Shown here piece by piece: positions 44,358-53,197 of a stretch of DNA of 64,000 bases. Origin of the DNA: Saccharopolyspora sp. SCSIO 74807 (GTDB taxonomy: Bacteria; Actinomycetota; Actinomycetes; Mycobacteriales; Pseudonocardiaceae); contig NZ_CP146100.1 of assembly GCF_037023755.1 (NCBI RefSeq), positions 3,379,501 to 3,443,500 of the forward strand, given 5' to 3'. Position 1 is the stretch's first letter. Every line of letters begins with the position of its first letter. The notes beneath the pieces were generated by a model. It did not search any database. It was not told the origin of the DNA and worked only from the letters and a program-made list of their open reading frames with translations. Position numbers and translations under genes: made by a program.

Positions 44358-45686
44358 TCAGCGGTCTTCGAGTGCCTGCTCCGCCGCCGACAGCCAGACT
44401 CGCCACTGCTCGGCCTGCTCATCGGCCTGTTTGGCCCGCTTCGCGTCCCCGGCGGCCCGCGCCTTCTCCGCCTGCGCCTCGAACTGCTCGACGCGTTCCC
44501 GGAACTGCTCGACGCGCGCCTGCGCCTCCGGGTCGGTGCGCCGCCACTGCGTCTCCGAAGCCGTGCGCACCCGGTCGGCGACCGTCCGCAGCCTGCCCTC
44601 CAGCTCCCGCATCCGCTCGCGCGGCACCTTGCCGATCTCGTCCCAGCGTTGCTGGATGCGGTGCAGGTGCTGCTGCGCGGCTTGCAGGTCCGCCTTCGGG
44701 TCGATCGTCTCGGCCTCGGCCAGCAGCTCCTCCTTCGCCGTCGCGTTCTGCGCGAATTCCGCGTCGCGCTCCGAGAACGCCGCGGAGCGCCGTGCGAAGA
44801 ACGTGTCCTGCGCGGCCCGGAACCGCCGCCACAGCGCCTCATCGCTGTCCTTCGGGGCGCGCCCGGTCGCCTTCCAATCCGCCATCAACTGCTTGTAGCG
44901 GGTGGCGGTGGCGCCCCAGTCGGTGGACTCGGTCAGCGACTCGGCCTCCTCCACCAGCTCCTGCTTGTGCGCCTTGGACGTCGCGCGCTGGCGGTCCAGT
45001 TCGGCGAAGTGCGAGCCGCGCCTGCGGTTGAACGCGTCCCGGGCCTTGGAGAACCGGCGCCAGAGCTGCTCATCGGTCTTGCGGTCCACGCCCCGGACGG
45101 TCTTCCACTCGTCCAGGATCGCCCGGAGCCGGTCGCCCGCCGACTTCCAATGCGTGGCCTCCGCGGCGATCTGCTCCGCCTCGGCTGCCAGCGCTTCCTT
45201 GCGCGCCACCGCGTCCGCCCGGACCTGGTCCTTGTGCGCCTTCGCGTCCTGCACGGCCTGTTCGGCGCGCGTCACGAGGTGCTCGACACGAGCGCGCAGC
45301 GAATCCAGGTCGCCCACGACGGCCGCCTCGGCCAGCCCGTCGCGCAGATGGCGTGCGCTGGTCAGCGCTTGCTTCGGATCGCCGGAGTGCCCGCTGATCC
45401 GGGTCTCCAGCAGCTCGACCTCGGTGCGCACGTCGTCGAACTTCCGCGCGTAGTGCGCCAGCCCCTCGGCCGCGGCGCCCGCCTGCCACGATCCGACCGC
45501 CCGCTCGCCGCCGGAGGTGCGCACGTAAACCGTGCCGTCGTCGGCCACCCGGCCCCAGCGATCCGGGTCGGTGGAGGCGGCAGGCACCGCGGGCGCGGAA
45601 AGGTGAGCCCCGGTTGCAGCGTTCGTCGCAGTCGTGCCCGGTGCTGTTCCCGCGGCGGTTTCGGGGGTCGTGTCCTGGTGCGTCAT
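44358..45686 (-). CDS. DUF349-repeat coiled-coil protein (Rv2731-like)
   Basis: The 442-residue protein starts with an Ala/Thr-rich 40-residue stretch and has three DUF349 repeats of about 70 residues (segments WKTVRGVDRKTDEQLWRRFSKARDAF, WKATGRAPKDSDEALWRRFRAAQD and RWDEIGKVPRERMREL). Between them it is highly charged and helical, likely coiled coil. Function unknown; the M. tuberculosis homologue is near lexA-type loci. The ATG at 45686 follows GAGGAGG. It is convergent with the membrane-protein gene. Confidence 0.87.
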   Translation of the reverse strand: MTHQDTTPETAAGTAPGTTATNAATGAHLSAPAVPAASTDPDRWGRVADDGTVYVRTSGGERAVGSWQAGAAAEGLAHYARKFDDVRTEVELLETRISGHSGDPKQALTSARHLRDGLAEAAVVGDLDSLRARVEHLVTRAEQAVQDAKAHKDQVRADAVARKEALAAEAEQIAAEATHWKSAGDRLRAILDEWKTVRGVDRKTDEQLWRRFSKARDAFNRRRGSHFAELDRQRATSKAHKQELVEEAESLTESTDWGATATRYKQLMADWKATGRAPKDSDEALWRRFRAAQDTFFARRSAAFSERDAEFAQNATAKEELLAEAETIDPKADLQAAQQHLHRIQQRWDEIGKVPRERMRELEGRLRTVADRVRTASETQWRRTDPEAQARVEQFRERVEQFEAQAEKARAAGDAKRAKQADEQAEQWRVWLSAAEQALEDR

Positions 45687-45956
45687 GACCGGAATCCTCC
45701 TCGCGTACCCGCTTCGATGCCCGTGCCGGGCACGGGCGCCCCGCCGTGGCGGAGCCGGTGCGCGGCGATCCGGACCCGCAGGTCGAGTCCGATCTCCGCT
45801 GGCGCATTCAAACAGGTCCGCCCCGGCCCCGGTATTCCGGCGCGCCCTCCGGAGGCGTCGGCGGTCCGGTGCGGGTCATGCGAACGGGCCGCGCGGGCGG
45901 GTGCCGCCGCGCGCGGCGATCGGGTCCCTGCTCCGTTCACCGCCGACCGTGACCTC

Positions 45957-45962
45957 TACCGT
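45957..45962 (+). promoter_or_regulatory. -10 box of the Rv2728c-like gene
   Basis: TACCGT ends 8 bases before the GTG at 45971, and GTTCAC at 45934-45939 is 17 bases upstream as a weak -35. No ribosome site is present, so a leaderless transcript is likely. Confidence 0.45.
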
Positions 45963-45970
45963 GCACGGGT

Positions 45971-46678
45971 GTGCTCACCCGCATCGCTGTGGTGCCGTAC
46001 CCGCCGCTGCTCGTCCCCGAACTGACCGTGCGGACCGGTCCGCGGACCGAGCCGGTGCGGGGCGCGTGCCTGCGCGCCACCACCAGTTTGACGGACTCGG
46101 CCGCCGAATGGGTCGCCGTCGGCGTAGATCGTCGCGGGCCGACCGTGCTGGAACCGGACACCGCCGGGACTTTCGCAGGGTACGGAGTTGATGTGCCGGT
46201 GAGCCTGGGCGGCGATCGGCCGGCGTGGGACCCGGAGCTGCCGTTGCCCGCCCTGGTCGCGGGTTGGTTGCGGCAGCAGGCGGGAGCCGAGCGCGTGACC
46301 GTGCGATTGCTGGCCGCGGACACTCCGACCGAGCAGGCGGTCGAGCTGGGCCGGCAGCTCGGGTCCGCTGCGGAGGAGTTCGGCCTGCTGGTGCTCGCCG
46401 AGGGCACCAACCGGCAAGACGAGCGCTCGCCGCACCCGCCGGATCCCCGGGCGCGCCGGCTGGACGAGCGACTGCGGTCGGCCGTGCGTGATGTCGACCG
46501 GCGGGAGCTGCTCGACCTCGATCCGCAGCTCTGCGCCGAACTCGGTGTTGCCTCTCGTGCCGCCTGGCAGTGCGCGGCGGGTGCGGCAGGCACCGGGAAC
46601 TGGACCGGGCGGCTGGTGTACTCGGACACCCCGCACGGCGTGACCTACCACGTCGGAACCTGGTCGCGCGCCGCTTGA
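45971..46678 (+). CDS. Rv2728c-like protein (class III extradiol dioxygenase-like fold)
   Basis: The 235-residue protein opens with RIAVVPYPPLLVPELTVR, as in actinobacterial proteins annotated as class III extradiol dioxygenase-like. The usual catalytic histidines are not evident, so an enzymatic role is doubtful. It is rich in Ala, Glu and Arg. The position directly before miaA corresponds to Rv2728c. It has its own leaderless-type promoter. Function unknown. Confidence 0.78.
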   Translation: MLTRIAVVPYPPLLVPELTVRTGPRTEPVRGACLRATTSLTDSAAEWVAVGVDRRGPTVLEPDTAGTFAGYGVDVPVSLGGDRPAWDPELPLPALVAGWLRQQAGAERVTVRLLAADTPTEQAVELGRQLGSAAEEFGLLVLAEGTNRQDERSPHPPDPRARRLDERLRSAVRDVDRRELLDLDPQLCAELGVASRAAWQCAAGAAGTGNWTGRLVYSDTPHGVTYHVGTWSRAA

Positions 46679-46739
46679 CCTGCCCTTTCAATGCCCGCAC
46701 TGCGGGGATCCGCACGCTCGTGCGGTTGTTCGCGGGATT

Positions 46740-46745
46740 TAGGGT
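46740..46745 (+). promoter_or_regulatory. miaA: -10 box of the leaderless miaA gene
   Basis: TAGGGT lies 6 bases before the GTG at 46752. No ribosome site is seen between. This fits a leaderless mRNA for miaA. Confidence 0.5.
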
Positions 46746-46751
46746 GGCCGG

Positions 46752-47672
46752 GTGTCCGCTGCACCTGCGCAACGACTCGTGGCGATCGTCGGCCCGACCG
46801 CGACCGGCAAGTCCGACCTCGCAGTCGAGCTCGCCGACGAACTCGGCGGAGAAGTGATCAACGCCGACGCCATGCAGCTCTACCGGGGGATGGACGTAGG
46901 CACCGCCAAGCTCACCACCGAGCAGCGCCGCGGCGTCCCGCACCACCTGCTCGACGTGCTGGAGGTGACCGAGACGGCGTCGGTGGCGGCCTACCAACGC
47001 GACGCGCGCGCCGCCGTCGAAGATGTCCTGGCGCGTGGCCGGACGCCGCTGCTGGTCGGCGGCTCCGGGCTCTACGTGCAAGCGGTGCTCGACGATCTGC
47101 GGTTCCCGGGAACCGATCCGCAAGTGCGCGCCCGCTGGGACGAGCAGCTCCGGCAGCGCGGCGCCGCCGATCTGCACCGGCAGCTCTCGGAGGTGGACCC
47201 GACCGCCGCGGAGTCGATCCTGCCCAGCAATGGTCGCAGGCTCGTGCGCGCTCTCGAGGTCGTCGAGATCACCGGGGCCCCGTTCTCCGCGAACCTGCCC
47301 AAGCCGGGCCCCCCGCGTTACGACGCGGTGCTGTTCGGCCTGGACCGGCCGGTCGCGGAACTCGACGACCGGGTGGACCTGCGCGTCACCAGCATGTTCG
47401 ACGCGGGCCTGGTCGCCGAGGTGCGTGAGCTGGTGCACCACGGTCTGCGGCACGGCCGCACCGCCTCGCGCGCACTGGGCTACCAGCAGGTCCTCGACGA
47501 ACTCGACGGTTCGGGCGACATGGCCGCCGCGGCCGCCGAGACCGCCCGGTTCACTCGCCGGTTCGTGCGCAAACAGCGTTCGTGGTTCCGCCGCGACAAG
47601 CGCGTCAACTGGCTCGACGCAACAGCTGAGCAGGCGACGCCGGACCGCCTCCGGGCGCTGCTGCGCACGTAG
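46752..47672 (+). CDS. miaA: tRNA dimethylallyltransferase
   Basis: MiaA (306 residues) transfers a dimethylallyl group to A37 of tRNAs that read UNN codons; MiaB then thiomethylates it. Visible motifs are the P-loop GPTATGKS, the [17 protein letters not shown] segment that recognises the base, [20 protein letters not shown] and the C-terminal [13 protein letters not shown]. It is complete. The stop codon TAG forms part of the -10 box of dapF. Confidence 0.97.
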   Translation: MSAAPAQRLVAIVGPTATGKSDLAVELADELGGEVINADAMQLYRGMDVGTAKLTTEQRRGVPHHLLDVLEVTETASVAAYQRDARAAVEDVLARGRTPLLVGGSGLYVQAVLDDLRFPGTDPQVRARWDEQLRQRGAADLHRQLSEVDPTAAESILPSNGRRLVRALEVVEITGAPFSANLPKPGPPRYDAVLFGLDRPVAELDDRVDLRVTSMFDAGLVAEVRELVHHGLRHGRTASRALGYQQVLDELDGSGDMAAAAAETARFTRRFVRKQRSWFRRDKRVNWLDATAEQATPDRLRALLRT

Positions 47673-47675
47673 ACT
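47670..47675 (+). promoter_or_regulatory. dapF: -10 box of dapF overlapping the miaA stop
   Basis: TAGACT starts with the miaA stop codon and ends 6 bases before the dapF GTG. The absence of a ribosome site fits a leaderless dapF mRNA independent of miaA. Confidence 0.5.
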
Positions 47676-47681
47676 TGCCGG

Positions 47682-48551
47682 GTGCGGTTTTCCGAAGGAC
47701 CAGAGTTCGTCAAAGGCCACGGCACGCAGAACGATTTCGTCGTGCTGCCCGACCCGGAAGGCGAGCTGAAGCTGACCGAGGCCCACGTGCGCGCGCTTTG
47801 CGACCGGCAGCGCGGACTCGGCGCGGACGGTGTTCTCCGCGTCGTGCCCGCCGCCGCGGTGCCCGATGCGCCGGCGTCGGTTTCTCCGGACGTCTGGTTC
47901 ATGGATTACCGCAACGCCGACGGCTCCCTCGCGGAGATGTGCGGCAACGGCGTCCGCGTTTTCGCCCGTTACCTCGTCGAGGCCGGTCTGGCCGCCGAAG
48001 GCGCCTTCGACGTCGGAACCCGGGGCGGCACCAAACCCGTCGTGACGCACCCGGACGGCAGCAGCACGGTGGAAATGGGACCGGCACGCATCTTCGGCGA
48101 ATCCGGGACCACCGTCGGGCAGCAGCGATTCCGGGGACTCGCGGTGGACCTGGGCAACCCGCATCTCGCCTGCGTCACCGACCAGGACATAGCCGGGCTG
48201 GACCTGACCGAGGTCCCGCCGCACGACCCCGAACTCTTCCCGGCCGGCGTGAACGTCGAGTTCGTCCGCCGCCTCGGCCCGGACGCGGTGGGCGGGGCCG
48301 ATCGCATCCGGATGCGGGTGCACGAGCGCGGCGTCGGCGAAACCCGCTCGTGCGGAACGGGCACGGTCGCGGCCGCGGTCGCCGCGCTGCACGCCGCCGG
48401 CGCACGAACCGGGCAACGCCTCGTCGAGGTCCTGGGCGGCAGCGTTCAGGTCGAGGTCACGGAGCGGACCACGCTGCTCACCGGCCCGGCGGTCCTCGTC
48501 GGCGGGGGCAGGCTCGGCGTGGAGTGGTGGCGTCAAGCCGAGATCGGCTGA
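47682..48551 (+). CDS. dapF: diaminopimelate epimerase
   Basis: DapF (289 residues) interconverts LL- and meso-diaminopimelate for lysine and peptidoglycan synthesis. It has the two catalytic cysteines, in MCGNG (C87) and SCGTGT near residue 225, and the conserved KGHGTQNDF at the start. It uses a GTG start. Its neighbours miaA and hflX are the same as in M. tuberculosis. Length and motifs are normal. Confidence 0.97.
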   Translation: MRFSEGPEFVKGHGTQNDFVVLPDPEGELKLTEAHVRALCDRQRGLGADGVLRVVPAAAVPDAPASVSPDVWFMDYRNADGSLAEMCGNGVRVFARYLVEAGLAAEGAFDVGTRGGTKPVVTHPDGSSTVEMGPARIFGESGTTVGQQRFRGLAVDLGNPHLACVTDQDIAGLDLTEVPPHDPELFPAGVNVEFVRRLGPDAVGGADRIRMRVHERGVGETRSCGTGTVAAAVAALHAAGARTGQRLVEVLGGSVQVEVTERTTLLTGPAVLVGGGRLGVEWWRQAEIG

Positions 48552-48626
48552 CCGCGCGGAGTGCCCGGCCCGGGCCGATTTTCGAGGGTGAAAACCGGTC
48601 GCGAAGCGTGGGACAATGGAACCGAT

Positions 48627-50165
48627 ATGAAGAAATCCGCACTGTGGTCATCCGAGGCGAGCCTCGACCCGGAGGTCGCCCGCGCAGCAGCCGGCACGGA
48701 CGAGCCCGGCGGTCAGCCGCTCGACGCCGACGAGTTTTCCGTTCATGATCCGGCCCTTGACTTCGCCGCCTCCAGAGCCGCGGACACCGCCCCTTCAAGC
48801 GGTGAGATGCAGCGGGACGAACGCGCCTCGCTGCGCCGCGTGGCGGGGCTGTCCACCGAGCTCTCCGACATCACCGAAGTCGAGTACCGGCAGTTGCGGC
48901 TGGAGCGCGTCGTGCTCGTCGGGGTCTGGACCGAGGGTGACGCGGTGCACGCCGAAGCCTCGCTGGCCGAGCTGGCCCGGCTCGCCGAAACAGCCGGTTC
49001 CGAGGTGCTCGATGGACTCGTGCAGCGCAGGCAGCGACCCGACCCGGCGACCTATGTCGGTGCGGGCAAGGTCAAGGAACTGCGCGACGTCGTGGTCGCT
49101 ACCGGCGCGGACACCGTCGTCTGCGACGGCGAGCTGGCGCCCGGCCAACTCCGGCAGCTCGAGGACAAGCTCAAGGTCAAGGTCATCGACCGGACCGCGT
49201 TGATCCTGGACATCTTCGCCCAGCACGCCAGCTCCAAGGAGGGCAAGGCGCAGATCGAGCTTGCCCAGCTGCAGTACTACATCACCCGCCTGCGCGGCTG
49301 GGGCGAGAAGATGTCCCGGCAGGCCGGTGGCGCCACCGGCGGCGTCGGCACCCGCGGTCCCGGTGAGACCAAGCTGGAGACCGACCGCAGGCGGATCCAC
49401 AAGCGGATCAGCAAGCTCCGCAAGGAACTGGCCGCGATGCGCACCGTCCGCAACACCAAGCGCGGCAGGCGCGAGGCCAGGCAGGTCGCCGGAGTGGCCA
49501 TCGCCGGCTACACCAACGCGGGCAAGTCCAGCCTGCTCAATGCGCTCACCGACGCAGGCGTGCTGGTGGAGGACGCGTTGTTCGCCACCTTGGACCCGAC
49601 CACCCGCCGCGCGGAGACCCCGGACGGACGGGCTTACACGCTCACCGACACCGTCGGCTTCGTCCGGCACCTGCCGCACCAGCTCGTGGAGGCGTTCCGC
49701 TCCACGCTGGAGGAGGTCACCGGCGCTGACCTGCTGGTGCACGTGGTGGACGGTTCGGAGCCCGAACCGCACGACCAGGTCGCCGCGGTGCGCCAGGTGG
49801 TCTCCGACATCGCCGCGGAGCACGGCGCGCCGGTTCCGGAGGAACTCCTGGTGGTGAACAAGACCGACCAGGTCGACGCCACCCGGATCGCCGAGCTGCG
49901 CAGGCTGCTGCCCGGCGCGATGTTCGTCTCCGCGCACACCGGTGCGGGAATCGCCGCGCTGCGCGAGCTCATCGCGGACCGGCTGCCGCGCCCCGGCGTG
50001 TTCGTCGACGCCTTGGTGCCCTACACCCGGGGCGAGCTCGTTTCCCGGGTGCACGCCGAAGGGGAGCTCGTCGACGAGGAGCACACCGCCGAAGGCACCA
50101 GGGTGCGGGCCAAGGTCCGTTCCGACCTCGCCGGTGCGCTGCAACCTTTCGCAGGCGCGGGATGA
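48627..50165 (+). CDS. hflX: GTPase HflX
   Basis: HflX is a ribosome-associated GTPase that splits stalled 50S/30S particles, also after heat shock. The 512-residue protein has an actinobacterial N-terminal extension of about 100 residues, the HflX N domain, a conserved RQAGGATGGVGTRGPGETK-type linker, and the G domain with P-loop GYTNAGKSS, switch FATLDPTTR, DTVGFVRHLP and NKTD. The ATG at 48627 has GACAAT 10 bases before it, maybe a -10 box. It is next to dapF. Confidence 0.95.
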   Translation: MKKSALWSSEASLDPEVARAAAGTDEPGGQPLDADEFSVHDPALDFAASRAADTAPSSGEMQRDERASLRRVAGLSTELSDITEVEYRQLRLERVVLVGVWTEGDAVHAEASLAELARLAETAGSEVLDGLVQRRQRPDPATYVGAGKVKELRDVVVATGADTVVCDGELAPGQLRQLEDKLKVKVIDRTALILDIFAQHASSKEGKAQIELAQLQYYITRLRGWGEKMSRQAGGATGGVGTRGPGETKLETDRRRIHKRISKLRKELAAMRTVRNTKRGRREARQVAGVAIAGYTNAGKSSLLNALTDAGVLVEDALFATLDPTTRRAETPDGRAYTLTDTVGFVRHLPHQLVEAFRSTLEEVTGADLLVHVVDGSEPEPHDQVAAVRQVVSDIAAEHGAPVPEELLVVNKTDQVDATRIAELRRLLPGAMFVSAHTGAGIAALRELIADRLPRPGVFVDALVPYTRGELVSRVHAEGELVDEEHTAEGTRVRAKVRSDLAGALQPFAGAG

Positions 50166-50250
50166 GCCGCCGGACCGGTGTTCCGGGTAGGGCGGCCCGC
50201 TGACGGTGACCACGAAGCCGTCGTGCGGGCCGCGAATCGCGAACCGGCCG

Positions 50251-51408
50251 ATGATCGGCCCTCACAGGGCTGGAGAAACGTCAGGGAGGCCGCCCGGCGA
50301 TTCGCGCCCCGGAACGTCGCTGCTGGGATTCTTCCTGCGGTGGCCCCGCTTCTGTCCGCTATACCCGGCGCTGGTGGTAGGGGCGATGCTGGCCGTGCCG
50401 CCCGCTGCCGCCGATGCGTCGCAGCACCACGCGCAGTCGTCTTCGCAGGCTGAGCGTTGCCGGATCACCGATCCCGGCCTGGCCGAACTCTCCGGCCTGG
50501 CTTCGGACGGGCGCAGCTGGTACGCGGTCGCCGACAGCGGCAGTTCGCTGCGCGTGCCGGTGCTCAACCCCGCCGATTGCTCCGTGCGGGACGTGTGGAC
50601 GTCCGCCACCGACCCGTACGACGTCGAGGACTTGGCGCTCGCTCCGGGCGGTGCGGTCTGGCTCGCAGATACCGGCGACAACCAACGCCGCCGCGAAACG
50701 GTCGCGCTGCACGTGCTGACGGGGAACGGCAACTCGGCGCTCTACCGGCTCTCCTATCCCGACGGACCGCACGACGCCGAGGCGCTGCTGCTGGACAAGT
50801 CCGGAATTCCCTATGTAGTTACCAAAGAGCCGCTCGGCATGGCGCAGATCTACCGCCCTGCCGCTCCCCTGCAAGAGGGGAAAACCGTTCCATGGGCGCC
50901 CGTCGGCACCGTCACGCTGCCCACCACCGACACACCCGGCGGCCCGATAGCGGGAGTCGGCACCAGATTGGTGACCGGTGGTTCGGTCAGCCCGGACGGC
51001 ACGATGGTCGCGTTGCGGACCTACACCGAGGCGTACTTGTTCGAGGCCCCGGACGGCGACGTGGTTGCGGCTTTGCGGCGGCCACCGATCCGCATTCCGC
51101 TGCCGAACGAGGTGCAGGGTGAAGCCATCGCCTGGGAACCGGATGGCACATTGCTGTCGGCATCCGAAGGTCAGCAACCTGTGCGGGCGTTGTCCGGTGC
51201 GGCAGCGTTGCTGCGCCCCGAGCCCGCGCCCTCGCCGGGGCGTCCCGACGCCGGCGGAACCGACTCCGAGAACGGTGGAACCACTGCATCGGAAGAGCCG
51301 AGCGGGCCCGAGAAGAACAGCGGAGTCCCGATAGCACCTGCTGTGGTCGTGGCCCTCGGCCTGGCGGCGCTTTTGCTGTTCTTCCTGAGCCGGCTTCGCC
51401 GCCGATGA
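50251..51408 (+). CDS. secreted beta-propeller-like protein with C-terminal membrane anchor
   Basis: The 385-residue protein has an N-terminal hydrophobic signal (LYPALVVGAMLAVPPAAADA), an extracytoplasmic domain with repeated LxDSG/WLADTGDN-type strands that suggests a beta-propeller, a Gly/Ser/Pro-rich linker (about 305-345) and a C-terminal span with RLRRR tail. No catalytic motif is visible. The start is uncertain; an in-frame GTG at 50206 is upstream. Between hflX and lexA it has no known functional link; it may be a sensor or binding protein at the cell surface. Confidence 0.7.
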   Translation: MIGPHRAGETSGRPPGDSRPGTSLLGFFLRWPRFCPLYPALVVGAMLAVPPAAADASQHHAQSSSQAERCRITDPGLAELSGLASDGRSWYAVADSGSSLRVPVLNPADCSVRDVWTSATDPYDVEDLALAPGGAVWLADTGDNQRRRETVALHVLTGNGNSALYRLSYPDGPHDAEALLLDKSGIPYVVTKEPLGMAQIYRPAAPLQEGKTVPWAPVGTVTLPTTDTPGGPIAGVGTRLVTGGSVSPDGTMVALRTYTEAYLFEAPDGDVVAALRRPPIRIPLPNEVQGEAIAWEPDGTLLSASEGQQPVRALSGAAALLRPEPAPSPGRPDAGGTDSENGGTTASEEPSGPEKNSGVPIAPAVVVALGLAALLLFFLSRLRRR

Positions 51409-51519
51409 ATCGCCGCTGTTTCCAAGACCGGGTTGCTACCGCCGCACACCGAGAACGGACGTGCCCGCCGCGCACGGTTCATGCGGTGCCGATGCACGGA
51501 TCAAGCCCGCAAGCGGTTC

Positions 51520-52296
51520 TCAGAGTCGGCGCAGCACGGCGACCACCTTCCCCAACACCGTCGCGTCGTCACCCAGGATGGGCTGGTAAGCCTCGTTGTG
51601 CGGCATCAACCAGACGTGCTCATCGGTGCGCTTGAAGGTCTTCACCGTCGCCTCGCCTTCGATCATCGCCGCGACGACGTCACCGTTGTCCGCGTCCGGC
51701 TGCTGCCGGACCGCTACCCAGTCCCCGTCGGTTATGGCCAGGTCGACCATGGAGTCGCCGACGACCTGCAGCAGGAACAACGCTCCTTCGCCGACGATCT
51801 CCTTCGGCAGCGGGAAGACGTCCTCCACCGACTCCTCGGCCAGGATCGGCCCGCCCGCTGCGATCCGGCCCACCACCGGGACGTACGCGGGTTTCGGCTG
51901 CCCGGCGAGATCGCCCTGCTCGGAATCGGCGACGAGCACGCCCACCGTGCGCGGCCGGTGCGGGTCGCGGCGCAGGTAGCCCTTCCGCTCCAGCACGCGC
52001 AGCTGGTAAGCGACCGACGAGGTCGACGTCAGGCCGACGGCGTCGCCGATCTCGCGCACGCTCGGTGGGTAGCCGTGCTCGCGCATCCATTCGCGGATAG
52101 CTTCGAGCACCTTGAGCTGTCGATCGCTCAGCTCCGCTGTGCCGGGTTGCTCGGGAACGGCGGGCTGTTCCTGGACGGTCTCGGCCGGTTCGCCGCGTCC
52201 GTGGAGTTCGGTCACCACTCCGCCTGCGCCGCCCTGCCCGTTGCCGTCGCGCACCTCGTCGCGGTCGCCGATCGATTCGGTCGTGTTGCTGACCAC
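51520..52296 (-). CDS. lexA: SOS repressor LexA
   Basis: LexA represses the SOS regulon and cleaves itself when RecA filaments form. The 258-residue protein has a 55-residue N-terminal extension, the winged helix ([40 protein letters not shown] region, about 56-110), the cleavage bond A147-G148 in RIAAGGP, the catalytic S182 in GDSMVD and K219 in ATVKTF. The GTG at 52296 has AGGAGG 5 bases upstream; a longer frame would reach into the operator. The LexA box at 52370-52385 lies 74 bases before this start. LysM gene is divergent. Confidence 0.97.
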   Translation of the reverse strand: MVSNTTESIGDRDEVRDGNGQGGAGGVVTELHGRGEPAETVQEQPAVPEQPGTAELSDRQLKVLEAIREWMREHGYPPSVREIGDAVGLTSTSSVAYQLRVLERKGYLRRDPHRPRTVGVLVADSEQGDLAGQPKPAYVPVVGRIAAGGPILAEESVEDVFPLPKEIVGEGALFLLQVVGDSMVDLAITDGDWVAVRQQPDADNGDVVAAMIEGEATVKTFKRTDEHVWLMPHNEAYQPILGDDATVLGKVVAVLRRL

Positions 52297-52369
52297 CACT
52301 GCCTCCTGCCCTCGTGAACGGGACTGCTCGTGACTCCGATTTCCACAGTAGACCGGGCAGCAGGGAAGA

Positions 52370-52385
52370 TCAAACACCTGTTCGA
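52370..52385. promoter_or_regulatory. lexA: LexA box of the lexA promoter
   Basis: In the lexA direction the site reads TCGAACAGGTGTTTGA, one mismatch from TCGAAC-N4-GTTCGA and nearly the site known for M. tuberculosis lexA. A TTAACT -10-like sequence sits directly before it. Autorepression of lexA is expected. Confidence 0.85.
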
Positions 52386-52449
52386 GTTAATTTCGCTCCA
52401 GGTCTGGCGCTGTCGAGCACTGCTGGTACACAATCGCACGGAGGTTCGA

Positions 52450-52465
52450 TCGAACAACCATTCGA
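52450..52465. promoter_or_regulatory. LexA box of the LysM gene
   Basis: TCGAACAACCATTCGA has one mismatch from the SOS consensus, 57 bases before the LysM gene start. It abuts a palindrome GTTCGATCGAAC (52444-52455). The divergent lexA-LysM region therefore holds two separate boxes. Confidence 0.8.
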
Positions 52466-52521
52466 TCTTGATTGCGATCTGCCGTTGTGGGCCGCGGGCG
52501 GTCCCGGTGCAGGAGGTGCTC

Positions 52522-52947
52522 ATGGTGACGGTGCTCGGTCCGGCGGCGCGGCCGCGGACGTCCGGTGGTGCGGTGTTGCGAACGCCTGCGCAGGAGGCCG
52601 CCGATCCGCCGGTGCCGGCGGAATCGATCGCCGCGGAGCCGGTGGGCGCGGTGTTCCGGTGGCGCCACGCGTTGGTCGAGTCCGCCTGGCTCGCCGGCGT
52701 CGGTCTCTGCGCCTTCGCGGTGGTCTTAGCGTTCGGCCTGCTCGCGGCCGAACCGGCGGAGCCGGTGCCGAATGCTACTGAACTGGTCTCCGTCGGCAGC
52801 GGCGACACGCTGCCCGGACTGGCTGCTCGCTTCGCGCCGGACAGCGATCAGGGTGCGGTGATCCGCCGCATCGTCGAGCTGAACCATCTCGACGCTGCTG
52901 AGCCTGCGACCGGGCGGAGTTTGATCGTGCCCGTCCGGCGCGGCTGA
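52522..52947 (+). CDS. SOS-controlled LysM membrane protein (Rv2719c-like)
   Basis: The 141-residue protein has a cytoplasmic N-terminus, one membrane span (LAGVGLCAFAVVLAFGLLA, about 63-81) and a C-terminal LysM domain (VSVGSGDTLPGLAARFAPDSD onward) that would bind cell wall outside. M. tuberculosis Rv2719c, next to lexA in that genome, is induced by DNA damage and inhibits cell division. Gene order, LexA box and topology agree with this role. The ATG at 52522 follows AGGAGG 5 bases upstream. Confidence 0.87.
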   Translation: MVTVLGPAARPRTSGGAVLRTPAQEAADPPVPAESIAAEPVGAVFRWRHALVESAWLAGVGLCAFAVVLAFGLLAAEPAEPVPNATELVSVGSGDTLPGLAARFAPDSDQGAVIRRIVELNHLDAAEPATGRSLIVPVRRG

Positions 52948-53030
52948 ATCTTCGCGGGGCGGTCACCTGCTGTTCGCGCGCGCTGCTCCGTCCGGTATCA
53001 CTCGTCCGGGGAGCACCGGGGCGGGTCGGT

Positions 53031-53059
53031 TTGCTTCCCGATGTGCGGCCGATTAGAGT
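53031..53059 (+). promoter_or_regulatory. promoter of the nrdR-nrdJ operon
   Basis: TTGCTT at 53031-53036 and TAGAGT at 53054-53059 are 17 bases apart. Candidate NrdR boxes start 3 bases after the -10 box, where a repressor would block initiation. Confidence 0.6.
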
Positions 53060-53062
53060 TCG

Positions 53063-53110
53063 CCACAACATCTAGTAGTTACGCCGGTGTAGTTACTCCA
53101 CAGCTTGTGC
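53063..53110 (+). promoter_or_regulatory. candidate pair of NrdR boxes
   Basis: CCACAACATCTAGTAG at 53063-53078 matches about 11 of 16 positions of the NrdR-box consensus acACwATATaTwGTgt as I remember it. A weaker palindrome with CACAGCTTGTG lies at 53099-53109, about three helical turns downstream. A direct repeat GTAGTTAC (53075-53082 and 53089-53096) is also in this stretch. NrdR, encoded by the next gene, would repress its own operon here. Confidence 0.55.
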
Positions 53111-53197
53111 TCGAGGAGTACTCTGGTTCCCACGCACGGTGAGTGCGCCGGTTGCTGCGGAGGTGTGGCTGATGACGGCCGAAAGGGGGTGAGTCCG

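Noticed and set aside
52948-53197. Cobalamin riboswitch before the B12-dependent reductase
   Set aside because: I see no B12-box-like sequence or typical multi-helix core; only the promoter and NrdR-box-like palindromes can be supported.
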